DNA of 64,000 nucleotides from Parascedosporium putredinis. Its lineage: Eukaryota; Ascomycota; Sordariomycetes; Microascales; Microascaceae. Of the stretch, positions 24,607 to 37,726 are shown piece by piece. The notes beneath the pieces are model-generated. The model had not been told where the DNA came from, did not search any database, and worked only from the letters and a program-made list of their open reading frames with translations. The stretch lies in assembly GCA_949357655.1 (NCBI GenBank), contig CASHTG010000007.1, forward strand, positions 124,001-188,000, in the 5' to 3' direction. The translations under genes and the position numbers were made by a program. Positions within the stretch are counted from its first letter, which is position 1, and each line of letters starts with the position of its first letter.

Positions 24607-25318
24607 ATGAAACCCCCATCCCTCCTCCTCGGGCTTATCCCCACCGTCCTCGCCGGCGTCGCCTCCCCCATCGTCATCAACCTCGGCGGATCCCGCTCCA
24701 TCGGCATCACCGCCGACGGCGACAACGCCAACCTCATCCAAATCGTCTCCGTCACCACCTCGGGCCGCGGCTGCCCCGCCGGCTCCGTCGCCACCATCAT
24801 CAGCACCGACCGCACCGTCGTCACCCTCGGCTACGACAATTTCCGCGCCTACATCGGCCCCAGCCCCCGGTGGCCGTCGGGGCCGCTCCGGCCGCGCCAC
24901 CCGCGAGGAGGAGAGCTCCACCTGCTCCATCCGCCTCCGCCTCAAGTACCCCGGCGGACACACCATCTCCCTCGTCCAGACGACGTTTCACGGCTTCGCC
25001 GTCCTGGATCCGGGCGTCTCGGGCACCTTTGAGTCCCGCTACGCTTTTGGCAACGCCGCGCAGTCTTCCCTCGTGAGCTCGACGATCGAGAGCTCGCCCG
25101 AGAGCATGTCCAGCGGCGAGGAGTACATGGCCACCGCGACCATTCCCGACGACCGCAAGGTGTATTCGCCCTGCGGAGAGGAGGTTGACCTCGTTATACA
25201 GACTAATATCAACCTCCGGTCGAGGAACGAGACGGGTTCCGGCTCCATTAATGACGAGAATGCGACCGTTGCCTTGACGCAGCAGGTCAACCTGGCCTTT
25301 GAGCCCTGCGTAGAGTAG
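24607..25318 (+). CDS. Secreted DUF4360 protein, frame broken
   Basis: About 237 residues. A signal peptide (MKPPSLLLGLIPTVLAGVAS) precedes the DUF4360 signature 'GRGCPAGSVATIISTDRTVVTLGYDNFRAYIGP', then in a shifted frame 'STCSIRLRLKYPGGHTISLV' and 'GFAVLDPGVSGTFESRYAF'. The end is '…VNLAFEPCVE', Cys-containing like the start. Net shift corresponds to two lost bases between about 24860 and 24905, in a C/G-rich stretch. DUF4360 proteins are small Cys-containing secreted proteins of ascomycetes and some bacteria with no known activity. Convergent with the MHYT gene. Confidence 0.88.
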
Positions 25319-25748
25319 GTGCTTTCTTCATTCTCTATTTCTTTTGTTGTCGTCCTCCCCCATTGACGCCGTTCTTCAGGCAGAGGAGACGGAGGAAGAA
25401 GCTGACTCCCGGCAGGCCATGATGAGAGTGTTTGAAACATAATCGGGAAATCAAGTTTGGTTTGAATATTGTACAAGTAGATACGCACACACATACCCTG
25501 GCAACAGCAACTTGTTGTTTTTTGTTAAACAATCACACCTGTGTTCCTTTTCTGATGGAGAGAGTGGCCTGCGCCAACAATGTCTGTTTGAGTAATAAAA
25601 AAGGTATTGTGAGAAAATTAAGTTGGAAACCCCCGTTATGATATCCTTGAGAAAGAAATTATTCTGTACACATGCAGATTGGGTTATCGTATCACATCAA
25701 AGCCGCCAGTCCTGGTCCGTACCCCATCCCCGTCGCCGCCCCTTAACT
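25319..25748. other. Intergenic between convergent genes
   Basis: 3' flanks of the DUF4360 and MHYT genes. No gene seen. Confidence 0.6.
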
Positions 25749-28727
25749 TTACGGCGTCCTCTCCACACAAAGCGCGTAAAGCTCATCCACAAACGTCACC
25801 AGCTCGCTGAACCTCTCCGCCTCGATATTCGACGAGATACCCTTTCCTCCCTTAAGCGGCGCCAGCTCGATGCCTGCCTCGCGCCGGCCCTCGTCCGAGG
25901 AATGGCTCGCCCGCTCACCCGCGCTCCCGTCGTCCGACGAGCGGCTGCCGCCGCCTTCGGGCACGCTGTGGACGGCCACCGTGACTTCCTGAGAAATCAT
26001 GATGCCGCCCAGCATGGAGAGCGCCTGCGGAGGCGGCTTGTCGTACGGCGAATCCATTCCGCCGTGCTGCTGCTGCTGGTGTTCCGCGCTGCGCCTGCCC
26101 CACAGCTTGAGCGTCGAGCTAGACTGGTTGGAGACGGACGGTGCTGCCTTTGACCAAATACCGTGGGGATGGGATTGCCATCGCCGTCAACGCGCTGCTC
26201 GTACTGCTCTCCGTCTTTCCTGAATATGCGCAGCTTGCCGGGCAGCTTCTTGTTTCCAAACATGACGGTTCCGCGCTGCGCCTGGGTCGTCCGCTTGGGT
26301 GCCGAGTTAATGATGGGCCCGAGCTCCCTGTGCACTGCGCGCGTGAAGGCAGCGTTGCTGGCGTTTCCGGGCGCCGTGAGCTGGCGGACCTTGAAGAAGC
26401 TAAGGGGTACGAGGCTGCAGTTGGCGCTCACCACCCTCGACTCTGCGGGGATGACGACGCGGAGGGCAATCATGGTGCTGTAGGGCGGAGGGCCCGCGCC
26501 GCGCTGGACAAAGTTAGGAACACGGAGGAGCTTGGCCGTTAGGCGCGCCTCCTCTATGCATTTGTCGCCCACCCAAGCGCAGAGTCCCTGTATAGCCTCG
26601 AGAAAGTGGCGGGCAAAGGTGGCTTCATTAGGTGACAGGTTTTTCCAAGCGGACAGCCTCCTCTCGATCTCGGAACGCTCGCGCGGTCTAGGCGTCGGAG
26701 GAACTCGATATGAGATGAAGTAAGCTTGCCGACGGGGAGGGGGACGCTGGGTAAGAGATTTTTGGCCCTCTTGCGCACGATGATATCGTAGCCAGCGCCA
26801 GTAGAACGAGGCCGGATAGCGAAGAGGCCGACGTGGGGGCCAGGCTCGAGAGTATTTCTCGTGTCGCTGTAATTGGCCAACAGCTGGAGCTTATTTTCAA
26901 AGTTGGGATCCTTGATCTGCATGCTTGTCGTGATGTGGGCCGCAACTTGATTGACATCGGCGAAGCGATAACCGGCAGCACCGAGCCTCTCGACGTCGCG
27001 GTCACTCTGGACTTGTTTGACGAGCAGCATGAGCGAGCCGGTAGCCCGTCCCTGCGACTTCTTTTTCCTGGCGGCCTCCTTCTCGATGTCCCTGATGTTG
27101 ACCTTGCTAGCGGCTTTACTACCGCTGCTAAGGGACTCGTCGATGGATCTGACTTCGTCTAGAGATGCCCGCCCGGAACCGGTCACGAGGATCTCTTCGT
27201 AGAGAATTCCCTGGTCCGAGATACTCTCCCGCATACGGTGAGATAGTGTCGCCGCGGCGACGCAAAAGCTCTCGGAAGATGACGTCGAATTTCTTGACAA
27301 CCTCTCCGTGCTCGCTGACGAGGTTGATGTTTGTGCGGGCGTCGCGGTCACGGCCTTGGCGGGGTAGCTGAGCAAGATGGTTCATCATGCCGTCCAAAAG
27401 TGGTTGTATTCCAGACCAGTTGCGAGACGCTTGGAACATCCACTGGAAAAGAGGGCTGCCGGAATCAAATCTTTCCTTGGAGGTCTTCATGGATTGGGTA
27501 TTATATGTTAGCGATGACGACGAGAAGGGATCAAAAAGAGAAGCGGTAAACTCTTACCTTGTCGATAAAAGTGTCGGTGATCTTCTCGCTTGGCAAGAGG
27601 CCGTTACGGTTCACCAGGATACGGCCATGTTGATCATAGATAACAGATGCGAGGACCACCTGCTGGGCCTTGTTGGCAACTTGCCTGCGGACTCGAGCAG
27701 TATAAATGGCAGTACCAGCCATGATAAGGCAAGTGGCAACGGACTAATAACAACGGTTAGCAAGACAATCCCAGAATATCTCGCTTGAGAAAGAGCACAA
27801 AGACAAGACCTAGAGTCGGGAATTACTCACCAAAGCAATCACAACGATGACCGTGACCGTCCGCGACATACCACTCCCGCCCGCGGAGACGCTCTTCAGC
27901 CTGTATGCGGTGCCTACGGCAGCACACCAATGCATGCCCGAGACACCACCAGCCAAAAGAACACCGCAGCCGAGTGTCTTCCACCACGAGTTGGCCCAAG
28001 CCGCTCGGTAGACGAAGAAGAGGAACAGCGCAATCGTGCTCGCCGCGACGGCAATAAGGGCAGCGCCGACGACGTAGCCAGGCTGGTAGATGCAGGTGTA
28101 GTTGGCAATGGAGGCGTTTCCGAGGTAATGCATGCCGCAGATGGCGATGCCGGCAAGCACACCGGAGCCGATGACGCGAATCCAACTTGGCTGCGAACCG
28201 GCACCAATGGCGACAAAAGCGATGACCAGGACGATGATGGGAACGAAGAAGGAAGCGGCGGTGATCTTGGAGGAGTACACGATTTGGAGGAGGTGTTCGC
28301 CGTCGGCTAGGACGATGGCTAGAGAACCGATGAAATGCTAGAGTTGGGGCCAAGTTAGTGGCCATTCAGGCATGTGGGATCGTAGTTTTAGGTTGAATCA
28401 TGGCGTGAGCTCTTACCATGCACCAGATAGCCACGCCGCCCATGGTGACGGCCGAACCAACAAGAAGGATGCTGCAAATCGAGGTTAGAATTGCTTTTCC
28501 TAGTCCGTCAAAAGCACCACCCAGTTTAGGGCCAGCGACGCTGATGCGCCAGTCACAGCTTACTGGTTAAATAGACCTCTCGGCGCGGTGCGACGGTTGA
28601 TCAATTCGAGGGTTGACATTGCGCCGATGAAGCTCACGACGTAACTGAGGGCCACATAGCCTGCATTGAAAGACCGAGGGACAATGTGTCCCTCGTACAA
28701 AGCCTTGAGCTCTTCGACGGATGCCAT
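25749..28727 (-). CDS. MHYT-domain integral membrane sensor protein, five exons, frame broken
   Basis: Exons: 28564-28727, 28417-28471, 27831-28337, 27558-27743 and 25749-27484. Introns of 92, 79, 87 and 73 bp have GTAAGC/GTAAGA/GTGAGT/GTAAGA donors. About 880 residues. The N-terminal part has some seven hydrophobic segments with MHYT-type motifs MHFIGS (formed across the second intron), MHYLGN and MHWCA. In bacteria such motifs are proposed to bind a metal and sense a gas or redox state. The long C-terminal half is soluble and fungal-specific, with no recognised catalytic domain. It has a Ser/Glu-rich tail ending FVDELYALCVERTP. Frame breaks in the last exon include an A4 run at 27264-27267 and one near 26680. 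Likely a membrane sensor. Its ligand and output are unknown. Confidence 0.85.
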
Positions 28728-29267
28728 GGCGAATATCCCTTTCTCGCGGCTGTCGCTGTCGTGTTGTTGTATTCGATAATTCTTCTACCACCTTCCCAGG
28801 GTACGCCTTTACGTACTATCCTCCGGAAAGACGGCTCAACACAAGGGCACGGGTGCCGGAAAGAAAGGGCGAGCTAGAGATCCCTTCCCATGAGAATGAA
28901 TATATCGGGAGAAAGAAGGGGGAAGGACAAAGAAAATAACCGAAGTGAAGGAGAGAAAGAGAAGAAGAACGTCGAGAGCGACACCGTGATCGCCAAAAGA
29001 GTCGAGTTCCCCAGGAAAGATCTGGAAGGAGGTCAGGAACGAAAGCAGCCGGGAACCTCCAGTGTATGTATATGCGTCCTAGTTCAGGGCTGTCTCACGC
29101 CTTGGCTGAATCTTTGCCATCCATTGGGGGTGGAAGGGGGTGTGCTCCATGCAGGTTGGGCGTCTACATGCTTTGCCTACCCGTTCTCCATGAATCCGCT
29201 AGCACCCCTCCCCTCAGAAACTTTCCACCACTATGCTATCTCTAGTTAGGGAAAAGAGGGCGCGGGA

Positions 29268-29297
29268 AAAAGAAAGAAAAAGAAAAAGAAAAAGAAA
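29268..29297. repeat. AAAAAG-type simple repeat
   Basis: Tandem aaaaag/aaagaa units, visible directly. Confidence 0.85.
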
Positions 29298-32200
29298 CGA
29301 GAAATCGATAGGAAAAGGCCCCTGGCAATGATACGCAAGCCTGTGATGGTGGGGTGGCACAGATCGTGGGGTGTCCTGCCTTGGCCATGCACCATCCAAC
29401 CTGAACCCTTTCCAGCACTGGGAAGCGAGGATTAGTGCAACCCAGCCGGGACGCAAGGGACAGATCTAGAGATGGTGTCCCTCCTGGCGTTTGGGCCCCT
29501 CCACTTCGTTATCTCGCCATCACCCTTGGCTTCACCTAACGTTAGCCTTAGGTCGAAAATGGAGACGATTTGGAACCCATTTGCGTGGCTTTAAAAGTCA
29601 GATGGTGGTAAGGGTAACCTTGAGAATCATGCTCCGGGGTTCCGGCCCACAATGCAATGGGACATGGCCTGTCATTTTTTTTGGGCCCCTTTGGTTTCTA
29701 GCTGAAAACACACCCAACATGCTAACCAGCTCACACTAGTACACCTTGGGGGTGCTTGGGCCACGCCAGCCTGTAGGGATGGAACGGTACTTGCAACATT
29801 CGGCAGAGAGCCTTAGGGTAGGGAATAGCGATTGATATGATACAAGTCCTTGGTGTAGTGTAGGCGTGGTGGGGATTGTGCTGCTTTGGGACAAAGGAGG
29901 ACGACAGGCTGAGGAGAAGCGAAGGAGTACGGTGGGAGGTGAGTTAGGGGACCCACCATAGGCTCTTAGCGGGATCGGAGAGGAAACGGGGAAGCGCAGT
30001 GACAGCAGAACTTAGAGTACAGGGGCGGAGAGGGGAGGGAAAAATAATTTGGAAAACGATGAAATTAGGAGGGCGGGCCAGTGATCGAGAGAGCCGGAGA
30101 GAAGGTCTGGAGGCGTTTTGATTCTTGCACTTGCTTTGCAGCCTAAACTATCGCCACCGCCCTTCTTAGCATGTTGGTCCTGAGGGCGGCCCATAACAGT
30201 CGCTTTGGTGGCTGTAGAGCTCTGAAGCCTCTTTTGCAGAAAAGGTGGGTGCTCCAAGCCTTACCGAACGGTTGAGGGAGAGATTGTCAGTCTTTCGCCA
30301 GAGGACTTGGTCATATGGTACGGGGTCCTGGAGCCTTCCTTTGAGGGGCTCTTCATGCCAGACGGTGTTGATGCAGTTGTCTGTTGGTTCAGACTTGGAG
30401 CACTGAGCAACATTCGCCGCAAGCCGGCCAGCGAGGTGGAAGAGGGAACCTGGAACGGCGCTAGTGCAGGTGGTACCCAAACCACCCAAACCATAGATCT
30501 GGGTATGCATGTGCCTGTGACTGTATTGCTCGGTACCCGCTTCCGAGAATGAGACTTGTCTTTTTTTCCTCCCGTCTCCTCACTCGGAGCCGCCGGGGTT
30601 AGTCACCAAGGGACTTCATCGGATTTCCGGTCTCCCACTCCAAGAGTGACAAGTTTGGGGGCTGGCCACAACAAGCGTCGCCTGTGCTGAAGGCCGTGCG
30701 TCCACATAGGCACTTCGTCTCCTGCCCTCTTCGCACTAGCGAAATCCATCTTTGCGCTATTCTTCCCCTTCCCTGAATTGAACCTGTCTTCGGGACAAAC
30801 AAGGGAGTCGTTGCCTTGTCCAATAATGGACGGGCAAAGCGGCAGCGCCCCCGGCTGCTTGAAGATTTCCACCGAACCCAAAATTTCAAACCGCCTTCAT
30901 GCTCGTTCTTCTGCCCCAGTACGTCGGGTCCATTTTGCTCGTCCTCCACTCCTCCCGCATTCTCGAGGATTCGCTCAATCGTTGCCTCGTAATCGAGGGC
31001 CGAGAAGAGGGGAAAAGGCATCTTTAGGAGGGTGGGATAAACACTTAGGTAACGAGCAGCTGCAGGCAAGAAAAAAAGGAAATGGAAAAAAGCAAGTGAA
31101 GGGAAGGGGTAGGACGAACGGGTCGGGTCGCTCCAACGCCCTCCACAAGAGCCAAATGTCATAACCTCACCATGCTTTTCTCCTCTCCTTTCTTTTTCTC
31201 TTCTCTCGTTTTGTGATGTGGGTTGTTTCGGTGGTGCAGCACTGAGGGGCGCCGCGAGTGTCACGACATTAGCGCTGCGAGTTTCAACCACCGCTGGAGT
31301 CTCCTCCCGCTCTGAGTGGCTGACGCAACGAACAACTCACGACAAGCCTTGCTTTTGACCCATTTATGCCTCGGTCCATGGGCAAGCTACTTCATACAAT
31401 ACCCACTGAGTGCACCCTTGGATTCTCTCTGATCGATCCAGTTTTTAATCTCTTTTCTAGCTTCGTCGTCGAGAAGGAGCGGAGGACACGCTCTTCCGGC
31501 ATAGTGAGGTCCCCATTCTTGTTCTATGGAGTCCGCCTTTCATGCTCAAATGCTCAAGAGCAAGAGCAAGAGCCGGAAATCGAATTGTGATAGGTCCGAT
31601 TGTGGGGTGGGTGGGTCGGCATTTGCAGGTTCAGCTGAGTTGTGGGGATTGCTTGTTTGTTCTTTCCCTGGTCTTTGCGCTAACAAAGAGAGAGCAAGAC
31701 AAGCGGGGTCACTTAGCCACCGCACTTTCCCTCGTGTCTTCTGCTCACGAGTTCCCCATCATGTCGCTACCAATCTTTCCACCCTGTACCTGTCCCTCTG
31801 ATGCGGTGCGGCAGCTGTCTTTCCTTTGTGTCAGGGCCGAAGCAGGCAGATAAAAATCATCGGTTCGGATCCAGATCCTTCAATGTTCTTGGGGAACCTG
31901 GGGGTTCCTTTCCTCTCCTTCCCTTGGGGATTGAAAGTGTTGTCTCATGCACACGTGGCGACCAACTGGGATAACTCCAGCAGCCAGTGAGTGAGAGTGT
32001 ATTGGACCTGCTTGAGAATACAACTGAGGCGTTCCGCACGGATGGGGGCTGACGCGCCATCCTCGGCCCTTCGAGAGACTGACCTCTGCACCGCAAGCCA
32101 ATCCGCCCCATCCCTCCAATCTCCTTCCTCAATCAAAGCGTACTTGTAAGGTTCAACAGTGCCTCGACTTGTACCTACCTTGTTGAGATTTCTGCACCTC

Positions 32201-33754
32201 TTGACCAGCTTCCTCCCTTGGCAACCCCTTCTTAGTGGGTGACAGCCTTGAGGGCCAGGCTACTTGTACTTACCACCCGTGCTGCTCGAATTATCCATCA
32301 GTCCTGTTTAGGGGACACTCGCGAGTTCGTTGAAGAGAGTGCATGAGAAGCGGCTAGGTGACGAGCGCAAGGATTAGGGCGATGGTTTACTTGCTCGCCA
32401 CTGTTCCTGTTTTATCGTATCCCCGTCCATTTTCTCAAGCCTTTCCTCCGTCTCTCTCTAGCGCGCTCCTGGTTCGGACTACAAACTGATAAAGGGATAG
32501 AGGCTGTCGCGTTCACATACGCACGCACAGGGCTCTCGCCAGAGGCCTCGGGGGCAAGTGGAAGACAACATTGAAAGGCGCCAATGGCTTACCCCCTTGG
32601 ATAGCACGCCGAGAGACTTGAGCACTGCTCTGGTCTTCCCCACTGACTTAGCCCCAAGGCTAACAGGTACCTCTGCATTGACCCATCTCCTCTTTTGGGG
32701 GACTTCGCAACTGTCATTTCTCCCATCCTGTGGTACGCTACTGCGTACTAGTCCTGTCATCGTGAAAAGAGGGAGAGTTCGGGCTCCGCGATACGGACAC
32801 CTTTGTCGAGTGGACCGACGCCTTAGCTTCTGGTAGGTGCCCAGGAGACTGACACACGGACTTCGTCCATTATGCTCTTATGGGGCCTTCACACCAAAAC
32901 CCTTGTACTTCTGGCCCCTGGCTCCCATCAGACTGATCAACCAGGCTCTTGTCCTGAGGGTCAGGGCTTGGATCGACCACGCAAGGGGCCCCTGACAAAC
33001 CTTATGACTGTCCCTTGACCAGTACCTCCCGGTCATCTCCAGAACCGGCAAAACTGCCACTTTGTCGCCAATGATTTCTCCAATCAGGATTCATCCCGCC
33101 TCAATTGGACTGTGTTCCCGCTGCCCGCTGCCCTGGCCGTCAAAGTTAATCGACGGTTGATGAAAGGAGGTGACAACTGGCCCAATCTCGCGGGTGCAAG
33201 AACCACCCCCTAACAGGTGTAGGAAGTTGAGGAAACTCGTTAGTTTCCCATGCACGTGGTCCTGTCTGTTTCTCCCTCCGAGGTCTTCATGGAGAGAGTC
33301 GTCGGTTGGTCACTTCCTCCCTGTGCCAAATGGTCGAAGAAGCCGTCAAGCTCCCTGCAACCATTAACTCGGGGAGCCACCCGCGAAACGCTATACCAGT
33401 CCAGTCCAGGACTGACTTGCAGCTCCCCTCCCACAGTTTCCTTGAAAACTCGATAGCAAAACCTGCCTTGTGATTCTTTTCTTTCCTTTTTCATGCTTTC
33501 GTTCCTTTTTCTTTTTCACTTATCGACCCCCGCTCACGTTTTTCTCATATGGCTTCTGAAAAGCGAAAGGACCAAAGATAACACGAGAAAAATCAAATTC
33601 AAGCAAACTATTCACAAATTTAGGTAAGACCCTAGGCGTGCCCCTCTCGACTAGGCAATTTCTAGGCCTCGGCGCCTTCAAACTACCAGTGAAGGGATAC
33701 ACACGTGTAGTGGGCCTGTGGCCAATGGAATGAGCACCATCAAATGCCCTTGTT

Positions 33755-33803
33755 TCTTTTTCCTTTTTCCTTCTGTTTTTCTTTTTCTTTTTCCTTTTTC
33801 CCT
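33755..33803. repeat. Pyrimidine (CTTTTT) tract
   Basis: Nearly pure C/T on the plus strand with repeated ctttttc units. Confidence 0.8.
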
Positions 33804-36349
33804 CGCGTTATTCTCCGCTCGCTTCATGCGAAGCCCTCGCGGTTCTCGTGAGAAGCATTACCCACATTAAGACTGGGGCTTTGTTTAATATTCCCATCCC
33901 CAAGCCGAGACTGTGAGTTCAGGATCTCGAGCGGACTGCTCGGCACATCTGTGCTCTCCGTGCTTGCGGCCAAGGGTCAGGGTCATTTCACATTTCACAT
34001 GCAGTGCGCTACAAAGAAGCTGGCGTTTTTCGTATTGGAAATGCAATCGTTGTCACGTAGCCCTTACAGATCTTGCGCCTCATAATGCTCGGCTCGTTCA
34101 CTATTCAAAAATATTCATCTAGCACTTGAGGCCTTCCTAATTCGTCTTCGGGCACCTGAGGAGGATGTCCAGGCCCTTGGCGAAAGAGTCCCTTCCAGGA
34201 GCCACGAAGGAGACGACTCGGTAAGCGGCCAGATAAAGACGCCATTATTAGATAGGGGCGTGCGATAGCTCTGCCGGCGTTGAGTCGCCTTCTTACACTA
34301 GATTCGGCGCAGTGCCCCTAAACGCCAGTCACTGATTGATCACGACATGACAAAGAAAAATGGTGCCGGAGGGTCCTGCACGTCGTGGCGTTACCAACCT
34401 CCCCCGCGGAAATTCAACAAACTTCAACCATCAGGAAAAGCTACTATTAGTGTAGATTGTGGAAGGATGAAGGAATGAATAAGAAAACAAGCCACCGAAG
34501 CCACGCGCACTGGGGTCTCCGTGACCGGGCAGCCAAACAAATGCTTGGATTCGTCAGTTTGCGCACCCCCGGATTTCAGCTTTTGAGGAAGGCGGCTCAA
34601 CCTCGTCTCGGACGGACACAACGGGCAGGAGCAGGCCCACTGTCGCACAAGTCAAAACCCCCTTCATTCTTTGATTTCTACTGCGCAGTGAAAATAGGCA
34701 GATACGCGCTCATTCAAGTCGGCCAAATCCACTTGAAGAGGATCGCCCTCGGGACTCCTCTCAAGGGATCATTGCCAGCGGATTTGGGAAGGATCAGTGC
34801 TGGCAAGACTCGAATTGGAATAGTGGGTTTCCGAGTTCGGAACACGGCGCCGAGAGGTGAACTAAATGCTCCCTCGAGCCAGAGAGTGGACCGGGACGGG
34901 ATTGCCGATCACTGCTCTTGTTCCCTCTAGTGCACAGCGCACGCACCTCCAAGGACTTGGTGATGGCAGTAGGGCCGTCGAGGTCTGGTCTGCTTGTGTC
35001 AGTGCAGACCTGAATGTGGCAGGTGTGAAGTGCTAGTCTAGATCCCTTGGCCCTACGACAATGCACCATCATTTGGAGCTTATCGGGGATTTTTTCTTCC
35101 TCTTTATTTTGCTCCTTTACGCCATTTAGGAGTTTGAGGCTCGTCCTTCGGCTCCGAAAACTTCCAAGACAACTATTGATTTTCGCCGTTGGGAAATAAT
35201 CGTCATCTCCACAACCTCCTCTCCGCCTTGACGAGGTCATTCCTCCCATGCGACGCATTTCCCAAGCTAACCAAGGTGGTCTCGGGAATGAATCAGGGCA
35301 AAAAGATTGGTGGCTCGTCCAGTGCGCCTGCAGAGGGTCTCAGAGTCTTTGGCGACTTCCGAAGCATCACTGATACGAGACCCATACGCAGTTGATGTTC
35401 ATCCTTGTGGTCATAAACCTGATAGAGAGCAAGGGATGTCAGTAGTGGAAAGCCTGCAGACCGAGCAGTCTAGAAAGCCCGAGCACCGATAAAATAGGAA
35501 GGAGCTCAGTATGCACCAGGTGGCTGGGTTGGTGGACCCGCGTATGTTTGATAATGCAGGGTTGAGCTTGCTATTGAAAAGCCTGCAGAGCATTATAGCT
35601 CTGGGAAAGGCCGTCCGGTGAAATTCCCAAAGACCCTGCATTGTTGATTGATCTTTCTTGTGAGGGGGACCTGGCGAGATGAACTCGCGGCAGGAGCGGA
35701 GGATTCCTCCGCCAGCTTTAGGAGGCGGGTCGATCTTGCCACGTACGGGTCTCCACATCACATGCCGCTCTCTAGACTTTGGAAGGGTCCAGGTATTCTG
35801 CAGTCCTCCTGCCGGAAGGAACCCCCGTTGCATGGGTGTGATTTAAACTTCGACGATCTTTGCGGAGAGAAGCACAGAGCAACATGAAACCCGATGCCTT
35901 GCAATCATCTCTCTCCTTCCTTCCTTGTAATATTGACGTTTGTTTCGTAGAGTCTGGGCCCTACAGGGGACCTAGTGACTGGACTTTCTGTTCTTGGTTT
36001 CCCTCCAGATCGGCGCTTCCCAAACCTCCCAGTGTTCACCGTGACTACTACCACCATCTCTCAGATCGGCGAAAGCACTGATGCCAAAGCCATACTCCAC
36101 CTTCCTTTCCATCGGCCACGCTGATCTTGGTTTGTTTGAAACAGCTGGAGCGCTCGGGCTCACTGAGTCGATTAGGAATGTGCAATCTCCTAGCAAATGA
36201 TATTCGTAGCCTAAGGGTTCTTCTCCTCTCCAGGTTTATCGGGTGTTCAACCGCCCGCCGTAGTCGTTTCAAAACACAGCCTTGGCGCTCTCGTATGGCC
36301 AACGATAGTTCAACACCGGTCTAGCCAGCCGACGTACGGCACTGTCTAC

Positions 36350-37019
36350 ATGGTGATTTTCGCAAGACGACCGCTCAGCCTTTACTCTTTATTCTTCCTT
36401 TTGCTGACTGCTGGATATGCAGACCGAAATCAAGGGTATGGGACACTTGAAGCAGTATCCCATGATGACCCGAAACCGCACTCGCTATCCAATGCGCGGT
36501 TATCAGACATGGTGGGGGTGAGGAGAGGGAGAAACAACGTGGGAGAAACGAGAAACGAGAAGCACAACACCATAGCAAAAGTCCAACCCTGACGAGGCCG
36601 AGATAAGATCAAAGAACTTGTATAACGATGGCTCCAGTGGAGGAGGCAGCTCAACCGGGTCGCCAACTGACACGTCGACTGCTGCTGAAACCGATACAGG
36701 CTCAGGATCCCCGCTAGACTCGACATGTATCCCGGAGGCCGCGATTCAAGAATTTGGCGAATCGATAGACAGTTTAAGTGATTCAGTTGACCAGTCCACG
36801 GCCATTCTTTCCGATATACTAGGAACCATAAGCGTTTTAGCATCTACTATCAGTGAGCTTGTCACAGCTCTAGCCGGCCTCACTGCTACGACGGAGGCAA
36901 CTGCGGCCCCGATTATCTCCCTGTTATCGGTGATCCTTGGGTTCCTGGTAGCACTTCTCGGAGAAAGGCTATTGGAGTTTCTGTGGCGGATATTATGGCC
37001 ACACGATACCGGAATTTGA
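36350..37019 (+). CDS. Possible small secreted or tail-anchored protein, structure uncertain
   Basis: Two open segments in this span may belong to one gene. The first (ATG at 36350) has an N-terminal hydrophobic segment like a signal peptide (…LYSLFFLLLTAGYA). The second (36618-37019) has no ATG of its own. It encodes a Gly/Ser/Thr-rich start, then a region of regularly spaced Ile/Leu (…IDSLSDSVDQSTAILSDIL…) with coiled-coil character, and a C-terminal hydrophobic helix (ISLLSVILGFLVALL) before a short basic/aromatic tail. An intron or a frame break must join them. A candidate donor GTATGG is at 36435. No family recognised. Confidence 0.4.
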
Positions 37020-37633
37020 GGTCAACTATGGTCTTGGTCACGGGGAATGGGGATTCTTGGCCTTCGGTAACCTGAAGTTCTATCGGGGGATGGGATACCA
37101 CTAGGCGAAGGCAATACTGCAATGGACTGTGAAGCGTTTACTATACGATGAGTACTCTCATAGCTCGATGTAGTGAATATGTGGGTAGCGGAAGCATCTC
37201 TGAGGTTGTCAGTTTGTAGTTCATGCAGGTCAAATCCCCTCCTTTTTCTTCTTTGGCGTGAAGGCATGTTTGGCTTCTGAGTGTCTAGTGCGAGTTGCGT
37301 TCGGCTTCATTTAACAGGGGCCTACGCGAACAGATAGTCGAACCATAGCCTTGTTGGACGTCTACGTCACTGATGAACTACCGCTCAACCGAATTATATT
37401 TTAATTATTATTTTTCTCAGTGTTATTTTTTAACGTATGTATTTCTTGCTTCATCGGCCTAGAGAGAGAGTCATGATAATATTACAAACCCTGACCATCA
37501 ACCCGCTTCCATGATGAATAGTGATGACACAGGCGGTGTTCTGGATAGTTGCGATAAGGAGATCGGAAATGGTGTGAAGCAGCAAAGTAATTGTTGCTTC
37601 TAACGAAATAACGGATACAGTTCTCCCATGGTC
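37020..37633. other. Intergenic, AT-rich patch
   Basis: Contains an A/T-rich stretch at 37390-37445. No gene seen. Confidence 0.5.
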
Positions 37634-37726
37634 GGTCGTATGGTCTAGTGGTTAGGACTCCGGATTTTGATTACGCAATCAGCCAAATGGTTTCCGGCAG
37701 CCCCGGTTCGAACCCGGGTACGACCT
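37634..37726 (+). tRNA. tRNA-Gln (anticodon TTG) with 21-nt intron
   Basis: Perfect acceptor pairing GGTCGTA (37634-37640) with TACGACC (37719-37725). D-stem GTCT/GGAC; anticodon stem CCGGA/TCCGG; T-stem CCCGG/CCGGG with loop TTCGAAC. The anticodon TTG at 37667-37669 follows U33, and a 21-nt intron (37671-37691) sits after base 37. Box A (TGGTCTAGTGG) and box B are intact. A T6 terminator follows about 15 bases downstream. Confidence 0.96.

Larger units (their letters stand above)
28728..36349. other. 7.6-kb gene-poor region
   Basis: No gene family, tRNA or transposon is recognised here. Base composition is near balanced and reading frames are short on all six frames. It holds the MHYT promoter at its left end, an AAAAAG-type repeat (29268-29297), GAGCAA units (31543-31575) and long pyrimidine tracts (33475-33530, 33755-33803). 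Frames at 30599-31291 (-) and 34457-34930 (+) lack homology and the usual start context. Confidence 0.5.

Noticed and set aside
30599..31291. 230-codon minus-strand open frame in the gene desert
   Set aside because: No ATG at its 5' end, no family resemblance and no splice signals that extend it.
34457..34930. 157-codon plus-strand open frame
   Set aside because: No domain, signal or conserved pattern. The length is within chance for this composition.
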